The translations under genes and the position numbers were made by a program. A stretch of 48,772 nucleotides of DNA from Bacteroidota bacterium. GTDB taxonomy: Bacteria; Bacteroidota; Bacteroidia; Bacteroidales; UBA7332. Within the stretch, counting starts at the first letter, position 1, and each line of letters begins with the position of its first letter. The notes beneath the pieces were generated by a model. The model was given only the letters and a program-made list of their open reading frames with translations. It was not told the DNA's origin and did not search any database. The stretch lies in assembly GCA_030706585.1 (NCBI GenBank), contig JAUZOF010000003.1, positions 1-48,772 on the forward strand, read 5' to 3'. Positions 39,734 through 48,772 of the stretch are shown here, piece by piece.

Positions 39734-40932
39734 AAACAAGTCTATTCGCAATAGCTATTTTCCTGTTTAGCCATACATTTTATGCCCAGAATGACACTCT
39801 TCAACAGGAAATTATGAAAATAGGAACCAGCAAAACAATGCTGATCAGCAATGGCAGAGTGTTGCTTCTGGAAAAATTCCTCGAAGGAGATATGGCAAAG
39901 GTCAGGGAGATAAAAGATTATCTGCTAAGTCTGGAAAATGAAAATTACCGGGCTCTTTATCCCGGAGAAAAATGGTTGATTCTCTTCTGGACAAAAGAGT
40001 ATCAGCCCATCCTAGATGACATCAGGGATTATAAGAATGTGCTGCACCCAAACAGAAACAAGATTGAACCACCTGATGATAATCTTTTCGAAAGACTTCG
40101 TGTCAAAAGTTACAACCACAAAGAGGATCTTTTTCAATATATCGAAAATGCATCCCTCACAAATGAGGAGAAAGAAATCCTGGACATGCACCTGACACTC
40201 GGACTTAAGAAAGATGCTGATACTCCCGACATCACGCAAGAACAATTAAACGACCGCGCCGACTGGTTTCTCAAAACATATCCAAACTCTTACGCTGTGG
40301 ATTATACCCGTGAATATATCCGTTACAAATGGGGAGCATCAAACTGGGGATGGGGATATGAATTCTTTTTGGGGTCTGGTCCGCTGACAAACAAGCTGAA
40401 GGAACATTTTGACGTTCCTGCTTATATAGGTTTAGAGTTTTCTGCCAGCTATAAAAGGTTTCATTTTTTCCAACGTGATTTTATCGGAATCACTACGACT
40501 CTCAAAGACATACCCTCATCAAACCTCATCTGGGCTAAAGGTGCTGATGCAGAATTCTTTCTTTGGGAATTTTCAGTTGGTTATGCCGCAATTGAAACCC
40601 GCAAAATAAAGTTGGTTCCCTTTACCGGCATCGGGGGCAGTAATGTAGAGCCTCCTCAGGATCAAATCGACAAATACCCTGAATTATCCACGTTTAAAAT
40701 GGATTTCAAGACCACCTACACCATTGGTGCAAATCTCGATATTAAACTGGGGAAAGGCGACGAGCATTTTGTCATATACACAGGCTGGGTAAAGACTCGA
40801 TGGATACTTCGACTGCGATACGAATACGCTTTACCTCAGTTTGCATCTTATTATCCGGGGTATAATGGAAACATGCACATGATCACTGTAGGTATCGGAG
40901 CATTTTCACACAAAATCATCCGTCAAAAATAG
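39730..40932 (+). CDS. Hypothetical secreted/outer membrane protein
   Basis: Signal peptide MKTSLFAIAIFLFSHTFYAQ; aromatic-rich C-terminal beta-type region. Confidence 0.65.
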   Translation: MKTSLFAIAIFLFSHTFYAQNDTLQQEIMKIGTSKTMLISNGRVLLLEKFLEGDMAKVREIKDYLLSLENENYRALYPGEKWLILFWTKEYQPILDDIRDYKNVLHPNRNKIEPPDDNLFERLRVKSYNHKEDLFQYIENASLTNEEKEILDMHLTLGLKKDADTPDITQEQLNDRADWFLKTYPNSYAVDYTREYIRYKWGASNWGWGYEFFLGSGPLTNKLKEHFDVPAYIGLEFSASYKRFHFFQRDFIGITTTLKDIPSSNLIWAKGADAEFFLWEFSVGYAAIETRKIKLVPFTGIGGSNVEPPQDQIDKYPELSTFKMDFKTTYTIGANLDIKLGKGDEHFVIYTGWVKTRWILRLRYEYALPQFASYYPGYNGNMHMITVGIGAFSHKIIRQK

Positions 40933-40936
40933 CGTC

Positions 40937-43147
40937 TTAAAACCAGAACCCGAGATTGGCTGAGAATGTCGGTCGTTGGTACAAATCAGACAATCCTACG
41001 CCAATATCCAACGGCCCTACAGCTGTCTTGATGGAGTATTTTACACCTCCACCAAAGACCGACCTGAAGTTTAGGTTCCGTATCGCATCATCCGTCTGCA
41101 ATAATTCGTTCAGGAGTACCGATACATATCTGTTTTCAGACAAATGATACCGGGCGCCCAACGATCCAATATAGGCATAACGGTCTGCCAGCATCACCGG
41201 CGGCAATCCGATAAAGGGCAAATGGTGATTGAAATACTGCGAATAAGACTCCCCGCCCACCATCGTTATTTTTGCCAGCGGATAATCTTTATTGAAAAGC
41301 ATACGGCTGTAAAATGCGGTCTGAAGGGCCACTTTATTGGACACCGGAATGGTATTATTCATCCGGATCAACAATGTCGGTGTCATTTTCTCAAGCGTAT
41401 GCAAATCTGTGTTCAGTGAAAACTCCGTATAGAGATTGGTTCCTTTGGTAGGGAAATAGTAATTATCCAGATTATCCAGCGAAAACCAGACGTAGGGATT
41501 GGTTACCCAAAAAGTGGACTTATCCGGCGATAATACCTGATAGTCATTCTTGGAAAATATATCTCCTTTGAAAAACTCTTCCCTAATACCCACTCCGGCA
41601 TTACATTTCGACAAAAAAGACTGGTACAAGTAGGCCGCAGCGGAGGTGTAAAAGAAGTCTATGTTAAACGCCTTGTGTCCGTCCTCAAAGACATTAATAT
41701 GCTGGAATTTTCCTTTTATCTCGGCGCCCAAAGTCATAAAATTGCGGTTACTGCTCTCCGCAATCAGGCTCAGACCGGGATTGGCTGAGAACTCCGCATT
41801 GCCTGACAAAAGGGTAAACCGGTTGCCATAGCTTTTCTTCGAAACATTAAACATCAGTGCGGCTGCATCGGTGGTATTTGCCTTGAAGCCAAAATTCTGC
41901 GACCTCACTTTTTGCGGAATCACATCCAGATTCAAGGTCTTGGACTCATCTCCGGTCAGGTCGAAATAGATACGTTCGAATCCACCCAAACCATATATCC
42001 GGTCAATCGCGTTTTTAATTTCCTGGTAAGAGTAATTTCCAGGCAGGGTCAGTCCCATCATCCCTTTCAGGAACTCTTCGTCGAGTGTGTAATTTCCTCT
42101 GAAACTGATTTGACCAATGTGCCACTTTTCAGGCATGATGAATTGCCGGGAGCTGACGTTTTGTTCAAGATGATATTTAGCCTTTATCCTCCGGAACTCC
42201 TCCCGGTATTTATCGGCAGCTTCCCGACCTCTCAGGGTTAAGGAGTCCAGCGCCTCCCCCGTAAAGGCCAGCATCGAGTATTTAGTTACATCCGGACGAA
42301 TGAGAATATCACACATTCGGGTGTTTTGGGCATATTTTTCCTTACTCATAAATGCGACCAACTGGTTGACCACAATATCCATTGAGTTAAGCTCATTCTT
42401 CTTGGGTGGGTCGCGCTGCAAATCGACACCGATGATGATATCCGCACCCATCTCTTTCGCCACATCGATAGGGAAATTATTCACCACTCCCCCATCAATC
42501 AATGTTCGCTGATTACGCTGGGGCGATTGGAAAAGCGTCGGAATCGCCATACTCGAAAACATCGCAGTAGGCAGGAATCCATCTTTCATTACGACCTCTT
42601 GCCCCGTCTCCAGGTCGGCAGCCACACAGGCAAAAGGTATAGGAAGTTTGGAAAAATCCATGTCCACCGGCACATTGCCGGCAAGTCCGCAAAAGAGGTT
42701 CATCACATTCTGACCTTTCTTAAGCGCCTGGGGAAGTCCGACTTTCTTATCAAGTCCTACATCGAGCGAAAGCAGGTATCGCTGGCGAATCATCTGGTCA
42801 TGCCTTGAGAGATAAGCCCGTGGAACTTCGTCTTTCAATAACGCGTCCCACTTTTGTGCCTTGGCGATACGATAAATCTCATCAGAAGAATAACCCATCG
42901 CATAAATCCCACCGACCAGACTTCCTATGCTGGTTCCCACAATAATATCGACAGGAATGCCCTCCTCTTCCAGTACTTTCAGCACTCCGATGTGGGAGAA
43001 GCCCTTTGCACCGCCACCACTCAGTACGAGAGCGACTTTGGGTCGTTTCAATGTTATTGAATCTGATTGTGATGCAAAAACTGGATTAGCAAGAAATAAG
43101 AAGATTCCTAATAAAGAACTGATAATAGTGTACTTGTTTACCAACAT
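40937..43147 (-). CDS. Patatin-like phospholipase fused to POTRA/BamA-like beta-barrel (PlpD-like, type Vd)
   Basis: PKVALVLSGGGAKGFSHIGVLKVLEEEGIPVDIIVGTSIGSLVGG (GGGxKG, GxSxG), DGGVVNNFP, POTRA-like region, barrel ending FSANLGFWF. Confidence 0.92.
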   Translation of the reverse strand: MLVNKYTIISSLLGIFLFLANPVFASQSDSITLKRPKVALVLSGGGAKGFSHIGVLKVLEEEGIPVDIIVGTSIGSLVGGIYAMGYSSDEIYRIAKAQKWDALLKDEVPRAYLSRHDQMIRQRYLLSLDVGLDKKVGLPQALKKGQNVMNLFCGLAGNVPVDMDFSKLPIPFACVAADLETGQEVVMKDGFLPTAMFSSMAIPTLFQSPQRNQRTLIDGGVVNNFPIDVAKEMGADIIIGVDLQRDPPKKNELNSMDIVVNQLVAFMSKEKYAQNTRMCDILIRPDVTKYSMLAFTGEALDSLTLRGREAADKYREEFRRIKAKYHLEQNVSSRQFIMPEKWHIGQISFRGNYTLDEEFLKGMMGLTLPGNYSYQEIKNAIDRIYGLGGFERIYFDLTGDESKTLNLDVIPQKVRSQNFGFKANTTDAAALMFNVSKKSYGNRFTLLSGNAEFSANPGLSLIAESSNRNFMTLGAEIKGKFQHINVFEDGHKAFNIDFFYTSAAAYLYQSFLSKCNAGVGIREEFFKGDIFSKNDYQVLSPDKSTFWVTNPYVWFSLDNLDNYYFPTKGTNLYTEFSLNTDLHTLEKMTPTLLIRMNNTIPVSNKVALQTAFYSRMLFNKDYPLAKITMVGGESYSQYFNHHLPFIGLPPVMLADRYAYIGSLGARYHLSENRYVSVLLNELLQTDDAIRNLNFRSVFGGGVKYSIKTAVGPLDIGVGLSDLYQRPTFSANLGFWF

Positions 43148-43355
43148 ATATCCCTCTATTTTTATGTTTGGTGCAAAAGTACTTGTTAGGCTGCATTTGT
43201 TCTGCAACATTTATTACAGAAGGCGGGAAGAAGTCGGTGAATGTTTGATTTGCGGGGATAAAAAGACAAACCGCAACGTTTCACAACGCTACGGCCCGAG
43301 AAAGTTAACCTAAATTACAACTTCATACCTGTCAGGTTTTTTTATCTAATACCCA

Positions 43356-45812
43356 TTACTTAGCACTCCTGCTCTGCTCTTCACTTGATGCGGTAGAACG
43401 GTTGGCGCGAGTCTGGAACGAATCCTTACCAAAACGGTAGTTAAAGGAGATGTTCAACCGGCGGCTGTCCCAATGATTCATCACATTCAGATCCACATTG
43501 GCGTATTTGGTGTAACCGCCTCCCCGGTTGGTATTAAAAAGATCATCAACCGAAACTTTCAGCGTGCCTTGGCTTTTCAATACTTTCTTTTGCACACCCA
43601 GGTCCACAACGTAGCTGTCATAGATGAAGAAGTTCCCCCACAACTGTTTGGACTGATAGCGACCGGACAGCTCGATACCGAAATCCTTCGGCAGCGTGAA
43701 GCTGTTGGTCATGTTTCCGCTATAGCTCCAGCGTTGAAACTTCATCGCACCCGCGAAATCAGAAGTCACCTTCTTAAACATGCCAGTCACGGTTGCATTC
43801 ATCCGCCACCATTTGGTTAACTCCAGTTGAGCTGTCTCGGATGCATTCAGGTCAATGGAATTGCTGAGGTTTTCGTTGGTCTGGTAAATCACCTTCGTCA
43901 CGTCGTTTTGCTGGATCACTTCGGTAAAGAGATCTTTCGTGTAATTGTAGCCAACGGTGGTGATGAATTTACCTTTATAGCTGTGATTCACGCTCATCGA
44001 ATGGGTAAACTGCGGTTGCAGGAACGGATTTCCCTTCATATAGGTATAGGGGTCGAGTATCCATACAAACGGATTAAGAATATGGTAACTCGGACGTCCG
44101 ATACGATAGCTGTAGGAGAATCCCAACTGGTTGTTTTCATTCAGTTTTTGTTGAATATAGAGCGAAGGAAACAAGTTGGTGTAATGGTTCTTATCCACGC
44201 GGTTCATCGAGAGCGAGTTTCCTTTGGAGTTGGTATTCTCAACGCGCAATCCCAGTTGCAGCGAGGTTTTACCAAACTGACCGCGACCGCTAACGTAAGC
44301 CGCATTAATATTTTCATCGTAAATAAAATGATCGTGCTTACTAAGATCACTATTCCAGACAGTACCGGTTTGATCATCCACATCAAAATCTGATTTTCCA
44401 TCATTGGTTACAAAACTTGTTTTTAACCCGGATTCAATTGTAATTTTCTTGTTCAACGGATGAACGTAATCAGCCTTCACGGTAAAGATATCGATATCTC
44501 CGGTCTGAATACCCAACAATCCGAAATCACGGTTCAGGTCCTGGCCGTTGCTGTTGTAGTATTTGCTGGACTGATTATTGGTTGATTTGAAATAAAACTT
44601 CGCATAATCGGCATCCACAGTCAATGAACGTCCGGTGCTGTCAATGTCCCATTTGTAGTTGGCATTGTAGGTAAAATTGTGCCAACGGGCATCGTCATCC
44701 ATAGAGGTAATGATAGTAGAATCCAGCTTCTGATTACGGTCTGAGAAGGATGTCTGAGAAGTTCCGTCTCCCAGGTTATAGCCGGAGGATCCACGAAACA
44801 TCACGCTCACAACATGATTTTTGGCTAAATAGTAGTCCGCCCCTACCTTGAAGTTATGTGCGTTACCGTTGTTATTATCTTTCGAATAGATATTCTGGTA
44901 AGCGCCTGCCAATTCCGAGGAGGTAAAGCGACGCGTTCCATCCATCGTATGCCAGCCCCGCCAATCGTAGAAGGAGTAGTTACCGTACAAGTTTAGCTTG
45001 CCGGAATTAGCATTTAAGTCAATCGTAGCAAAATCGCCCAAACGTTTGCCGATATTCAGGCCCGCGCTCACGTTTCCATTGAATCCCGGCGCCTTGATGT
45101 GTTTCGTCTTAATGTTGATGATGCCGGAATTACCTTCCGCATCGTAACGGGCCGACGGATTTTCAATGATCTCAATCTTATCGACATTCTTGCCCTGCAT
45201 GCCTTTGAGCAGATTGGCCAACTGATCCGCAGAGAGATAGGTCGGTTTGTCGTCAATCATCACTTTCACTCCCTGTTTGCCCTTCAGGCTGATATTGTCG
45301 TTGTTATCGACAGAGACTCCCGGCAGCTTTTTCAGGATCTCATACACATTTTCAGAAGAGGTGGTGATTGAAGCTTCCGGATTAATCACCATCTTATCGG
45401 CTTGCTGCTCGATAAATTTACGTTTAGCCACCACGGTAGCTTCCTTCAGTTGGTGAGTCGATTCATTCAGGATAATGGTACGTTCGACTTTGGCGTTGGC
45501 GCCGATTTCAAATTTCTCCGTTTCCACCTTATTATATCCCAACATGGAGACGGTTACGATGTAAGTGCCGGGAACCACTTTGTCGATGACGAATTCTCCC
45601 GAACGGTTGGTAACACTTCCTTTTACCAATGATTTATCATTGGCACGCAACAGGGCTGCGGTAGCAAATTCCACCGGCTGCTTTTTCTGGTCAACGATGC
45701 GACCTTTCACGCTTCCCAAAGATGCTGCACACATTACAGCCGGGAAAAGAATGCTAAACAGGACAATCCACGATATCCTTGATAGCTGACTAATGGTAGT
45801 TGTTGTTTTCAT
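43356..45812 (-). CDS. TonB-dependent receptor-like outer membrane beta-barrel protein
   Basis: CarboxypepD_reg-like N-terminal domain (GSVKGRIVDQKKQPVEFATAALL), plug (NVYEILKKLPGVSVDNNDNISLKGKQGVKVMIDDKPTYLS), large barrel. Confidence 0.93.
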   Translation of the reverse strand: MKTTTTISQLSRISWIVLFSILFPAVMCAASLGSVKGRIVDQKKQPVEFATAALLRANDKSLVKGSVTNRSGEFVIDKVVPGTYIVTVSMLGYNKVETEKFEIGANAKVERTIILNESTHQLKEATVVAKRKFIEQQADKMVINPEASITTSSENVYEILKKLPGVSVDNNDNISLKGKQGVKVMIDDKPTYLSADQLANLLKGMQGKNVDKIEIIENPSARYDAEGNSGIINIKTKHIKAPGFNGNVSAGLNIGKRLGDFATIDLNANSGKLNLYGNYSFYDWRGWHTMDGTRRFTSSELAGAYQNIYSKDNNNGNAHNFKVGADYYLAKNHVVSVMFRGSSGYNLGDGTSQTSFSDRNQKLDSTIITSMDDDARWHNFTYNANYKWDIDSTGRSLTVDADYAKFYFKSTNNQSSKYYNSNGQDLNRDFGLLGIQTGDIDIFTVKADYVHPLNKKITIESGLKTSFVTNDGKSDFDVDDQTGTVWNSDLSKHDHFIYDENINAAYVSGRGQFGKTSLQLGLRVENTNSKGNSLSMNRVDKNHYTNLFPSLYIQQKLNENNQLGFSYSYRIGRPSYHILNPFVWILDPYTYMKGNPFLQPQFTHSMSVNHSYKGKFITTVGYNYTKDLFTEVIQQNDVTKVIYQTNENLSNSIDLNASETAQLELTKWWRMNATVTGMFKKVTSDFAGAMKFQRWSYSGNMTNSFTLPKDFGIELSGRYQSKQLWGNFFIYDSYVVDLGVQKKVLKSQGTLKVSVDDLFNTNRGGGYTKYANVDLNVMNHWDSRRLNISFNYRFGKDSFQTRANRSTASSEEQSRSAK

Positions 45813-45968
45813 AAAGGTATCTCTTAATCTTTTCTGGTTTTCTGATTGAATTTATCTGTTAGACGGAAGGATAATATCGTCCGGTTGCAACAAGAACAAT
45901 TTATTTTGTTAAAAGATATTCTCATATTCCATAGACGTTGAGAAACCGAAAGCATAACCTGACGGGCA

Positions 45969-46004
45969 CAAAAAAGCCTGACAGGAACAAATCCTGCCAG
46001 GCTC
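45969..46004 (-). terminator. Terminator for the DUF1537 gene
   Basis: Minus-strand reading: GCCTGGCAGG-atttgtt-CCTGTCAGGC followed by TTTTTT. Confidence 0.75.
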
Positions 46005-46034
46005 TATATGAAATAAATCAGTTGCATTATATTT

Positions 46035-47195
46035 CTAACTCTCTACTCCGCCCAACCCATTAGGCCAAAGGTAGCTTCCGGGTTTAATGGTGAGAAAAAG
46101 TGACGGACAGTGCGATACCTGCATCCGAACGACACCGGGAGCCAGTTCCTGAACGGGAATCAGCGTATTCCATTCCAAAAACTTCATCACGCTGTAAGCG
46201 GTGGCACCGCCTTCGATCAGCAGCTCCTGCACATCGCACTGATTCAATATATTCTGAATCACTTTGCTCATTCGCAGACCTAAAACAGAAGAACTTTGGG
46301 GAAAAGAAACCCTCTCATTGGAAATGGAAAGCACCATTTTGCGGGATTCATTCCATTCGTTGACCATTTTGGCTGACCAACTATCGATTTCTCCATCCGG
46401 TTCGTTCTCCTCCAATAATGATTGAGGAAAATAGTGTACGGGACAACCTGTTTCACGAATCTGCTCAACGAAGCGACGGCCCTGCGGATGTGTACTTCCG
46501 CAAATCATCAGAAAATCGGAATGGATAGCCGGACGAACGATATTTGTTTGTTCTTTTACCCCGGCTTTATGAATCAAAACCTGCTCGAAGAAGGCGGCAC
46601 TTCCTGCCAGCAGAGTATCGGAAGAGATTTCTGCTAATGCTTTTCCCAAATCTTCTACCGAAGTAGCATCAGGAATACAAATTCCATTTTGAGTAAATGC
46701 CGTGGAAACATTCCACTCCTTGTTAGCTGCAAACTGCGGGCTGCGATGCAAAAGCAAATCCTTTACTGACGAACTTTTGGCGGGAAAATCAGGATCAGTC
46801 GAAAAGCCGGTCTCATGAAGCAGGCTCTCTCCTACCCAATATTTACCGTCGCAGATGCAACGACCAACTGAAGGATTGGCAGGCTGTAACAAAACAGAGC
46901 TTTTTCCTGTCGCTTGTAACAAGGCATCCAATTCGGCCAATACATGACCACGTAATACCGAATCGGTCTTCTTGAAAAGCCAGCCCGGAGAAGCCAGTGC
47001 ATCCTGAGTCAACCGCAGATGTTGGGCAAAAGCCTCTTCTTCGGTAACGGAACGGCTATCAGTCGCTACAATACGCACATCGGATTCAACATCAGGTATC
47101 GATTCGATACCAAATGCCACCCGAAGGCCATAGCGCATAGCGACACCTGCCATTTCAGCCGCTCCGGTAAGGTCGTCAGCCAGTACGGTTATCAT
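46035..47195 (-). CDS. Four-carbon acid sugar kinase family protein (DUF1537)
   Basis: MITVLADDLTGAAEMAGVAMRYGL, KKTDSVLRGHVLAELDALL; overlaps the pdxA-like gene by 4 bp. Confidence 0.92.
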   Translation of the reverse strand: MITVLADDLTGAAEMAGVAMRYGLRVAFGIESIPDVESDVRIVATDSRSVTEEEAFAQHLRLTQDALASPGWLFKKTDSVLRGHVLAELDALLQATGKSSVLLQPANPSVGRCICDGKYWVGESLLHETGFSTDPDFPAKSSSVKDLLLHRSPQFAANKEWNVSTAFTQNGICIPDATSVEDLGKALAEISSDTLLAGSAAFFEQVLIHKAGVKEQTNIVRPAIHSDFLMICGSTHPQGRRFVEQIRETGCPVHYFPQSLLEENEPDGEIDSWSAKMVNEWNESRKMVLSISNERVSFPQSSSVLGLRMSKVIQNILNQCDVQELLIEGGATAYSVMKFLEWNTLIPVQELAPGVVRMQVSHCPSLFLTIKPGSYLWPNGLGGVES

Positions 47196-48220
47196 TTCTT
47201 GCGGTGTTTAGCCATCAGAATAGCGTAGTCGATTGCCACCAGCAATGCATCCGGTGAGGCAATACCTTTTCCGGCAATCTCAAACGCAGTTCCGTGGTCC
47301 ACAGAAGTACGGATAATAGGCAAACCGAGGGTGATGTTTACTCCTTTCACGCTCTTCATAGTCTGTTTTTCATTGTCCCACTGGAAGCCTTCGAGTTTGA
47401 ACGGAATGTGTCCCTGGTCGTGGTACATCGCCACGCACCCGTCATATTTTCCCTGAACCGCTTTTACAAACATGGTATCCGGAGGAACAGGTCCTTCCAC
47501 GTTGTAGCCTTTAGCATTGGCTTCCTGGATTGCGGGAATGATTTCGTTGATCTCTTCGTCACCAAACAGACCGTTCTCTCCGGCATGAGGATTCAATCCG
47601 GCCACCGCAATACGTGGATTCTCTATGCCGAACTGAACGCAAGCGTCATTCAGCAACTGGATCACCTCCAACACTCTCGACTTGGTACAAAGATCGCACG
47701 CTTTACGCAACGAAACATGTGTTGTGGCGTGAATCACGCGCAGATTTTCGTCGGCCAACAGCATGGCGAATTTAGCCGTATTGGTAAAATGGGCATAAAT
47801 TTCAGTGTGCCCGGAGAAGTTATGTCCTGCTTTGTGGATAGACTCTTTGTTAATCGGAGCCGTAACGGTCGCATCGATCTCACCGGCCAACGCCAGATCA
47901 ATCACTTTACGAACTGCTTCGAAAGCGGCATTTCCGGCCATTGCCGAAACCTGTCCCGGTTTCAATTCGGCTATATTGACATTGCCCAGATCGTAAACAT
48001 CGACAGTTCCGAATTCAAATTTGGCTTCAGATACGGATTTGATGGCATTGATCTTTAATGGGCTGTTCAAAAACTGAGCAGCCTGTTTCATAACAGCGGC
48101 ATCACCTGCCACCATCGGACGACAACGGTCATAAACAGAAGTGTCAGATAACGCTTTGAGGCAGATCTCCGGTCCAATTCCGGCCGGGTCGCCCATGCTT
48201 ATTCCTAATATGGGTTTCAT
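47192..48220 (-). CDS. pdxA: 4-hydroxythreonine-4-phosphate dehydrogenase family (PdxA/PdxA2)
   Basis: MKPILGISMGDPAGIGPEICLKAL, VTAPINKESIHKAGHNFSGHTEIYAHFT, HDQGHIPFKL, RTSVDHGTAFEIAGKG. Confidence 0.95.
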   Translation of the reverse strand: MKPILGISMGDPAGIGPEICLKALSDTSVYDRCRPMVAGDAAVMKQAAQFLNSPLKINAIKSVSEAKFEFGTVDVYDLGNVNIAELKPGQVSAMAGNAAFEAVRKVIDLALAGEIDATVTAPINKESIHKAGHNFSGHTEIYAHFTNTAKFAMLLADENLRVIHATTHVSLRKACDLCTKSRVLEVIQLLNDACVQFGIENPRIAVAGLNPHAGENGLFGDEEINEIIPAIQEANAKGYNVEGPVPPDTMFVKAVQGKYDGCVAMYHDQGHIPFKLEGFQWDNEKQTMKSVKGVNITLGLPIIRTSVDHGTAFEIAGKGIASPDALLVAIDYAILMAKHRKK

Positions 48221-48252
48221 AATCGAAGACCCCCTAAATCCCCCTATATTTG

Positions 48253-48370
48253 TGTCAAATGACAATATGTTAACTTATTAACAGTTAGCAAAGTTGTAAC
48301 TGCTTGAAATATTGTCTTTTGACACAAATAACGATACTGGTTTTTTGATCAATTTCATTGTCAAATGACA
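48253..48370. promoter_or_regulatory. Three TGTCwwwTGACA operator-like sites upstream of the pdxA-like gene
   Basis: TGTCAAATGACA (48253-48264), TGTCTTTTGACA (48313-48324), TGTCAAATGACA (48359-48370). Confidence 0.7.
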
Positions 48371-48437
48371 GTATCGAAGGGGGACTTTTGAGAGGCGTTA
48401 ATTGTTTTTAGTTCAAATAATTATTTTGCAGTATCAG

Positions 48438-48471
48438 CTCCCTCTCCTTTGGAGAGGGCTGGGGAGAGGTC
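48438..48471 (-). repeat. GC-rich intergenic palindromic repeat, copy 5
   Basis: CTCCCTCTCCTTTGGAGAGGGCTGGGGAGAGGTC; abuts the stop codon of the ADH-like gene. Confidence 0.7.
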
Positions 48472-48772
48472 TACAGCAATTTCTTGTAAATCGCAATTGC
48501 ATCTTCTTTAGTCACCTCTCTCGGATTATTCTTGAGCAAACGGGTAACATTCATTGCAATATCAGCCAGTTCCGAAAGGACATCTTCAGTGATGCCGATT
48601 TCAGTCAAATGCTGTGGAATGCCACAAGCTTTGGAGATGGCTTCAATCTTTTCGATACCGGCTACAGCAGTCGCTTCATCACTCTCCTTAGGCTCAACGC
48701 CAAGCGCAATGGCCAGTTCTACGTGACGTTTTACATCAGCCGACATATTGAAACGCAATACTTCAGGTAGCA
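48471..48772 (-). CDS. Iron-containing alcohol dehydrogenase, C-terminal part (5' end outside the window)
   Basis: Minus frame VKRHVELAIALGVEP...KIEAISKACGIPQHLTEIGITEDVLSELADIAMNVTRLLKNNPREVTKEDAIAIYKKLL, typical Fe-ADH C-terminus. Confidence 0.85.
   Translation of the reverse strand, partial: LPEVLRFNMSADVKRHVELAIALGVEPKESDEATAVAGIEKIEAISKACGIPQHLTEIGITEDVLSELADIAMNVTRLLKNNPREVTKEDAIAIYKKLL

Noticed and set aside
43827-44393. 188-aa plus-strand ORF opposite the TonB-dependent receptor
   Set aside because: Antisense shadow of a well-supported barrel protein.
47294-48058. 254-aa plus-strand ORF opposite the pdxA-like gene
   Set aside because: Antisense shadow ORF of a clearly conserved gene.

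Overview
The window is a roughly 48.8 kb chromosomal segment of a Bacteroidetes (probably Bacteroidales) genome, judged from gene content and TAnnTTTG-type promoters. Most of it is ordinary: gyrA (partial), clpC, rmuC, an rluF-like pseudouridine synthase, an ECF sigma operon, a lactonase, glyA, osmC, rpiB, pepT, gcvT, thiE, an aminotransferase, an FtsX-type permease, pirin, a TetR-controlled TolC/HlyD/ABC efflux operon, a nitroreductase, a glycosyltransferase, a patatin/beta-barrel fusion, a TonB-dependent receptor, and a PdxA2/DUF1537/Fe-ADH operon. The most unusual signal is a pattern that occurs twice, 26 kb apart. A gene for a ~240-aa uncharacterised helical protein (11059-11781 and 36560-37300, apparently distant paralogs) lies next to an array of tandem 21-bp units (10765-11016 and 37381-37719). 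The two arrays share exact 21-bp periodicity and predicted heptad (coiled-coil-like) coding potential, but not sequence. Array 2 also has a 105-bp higher-order period, a conserved core with a variable 3' segment, and lies between two terminator-like hairpins. Other signals are an AT-rich orphan, possibly defence-related gene flanked by 73-bp direct repeats, three-copy operator sites at two loci, and a family of GC-rich palindromic repeats, one of which forms the 3' end of an ABC ATPase gene. All assignments come from reading the sequence; no database search was run.
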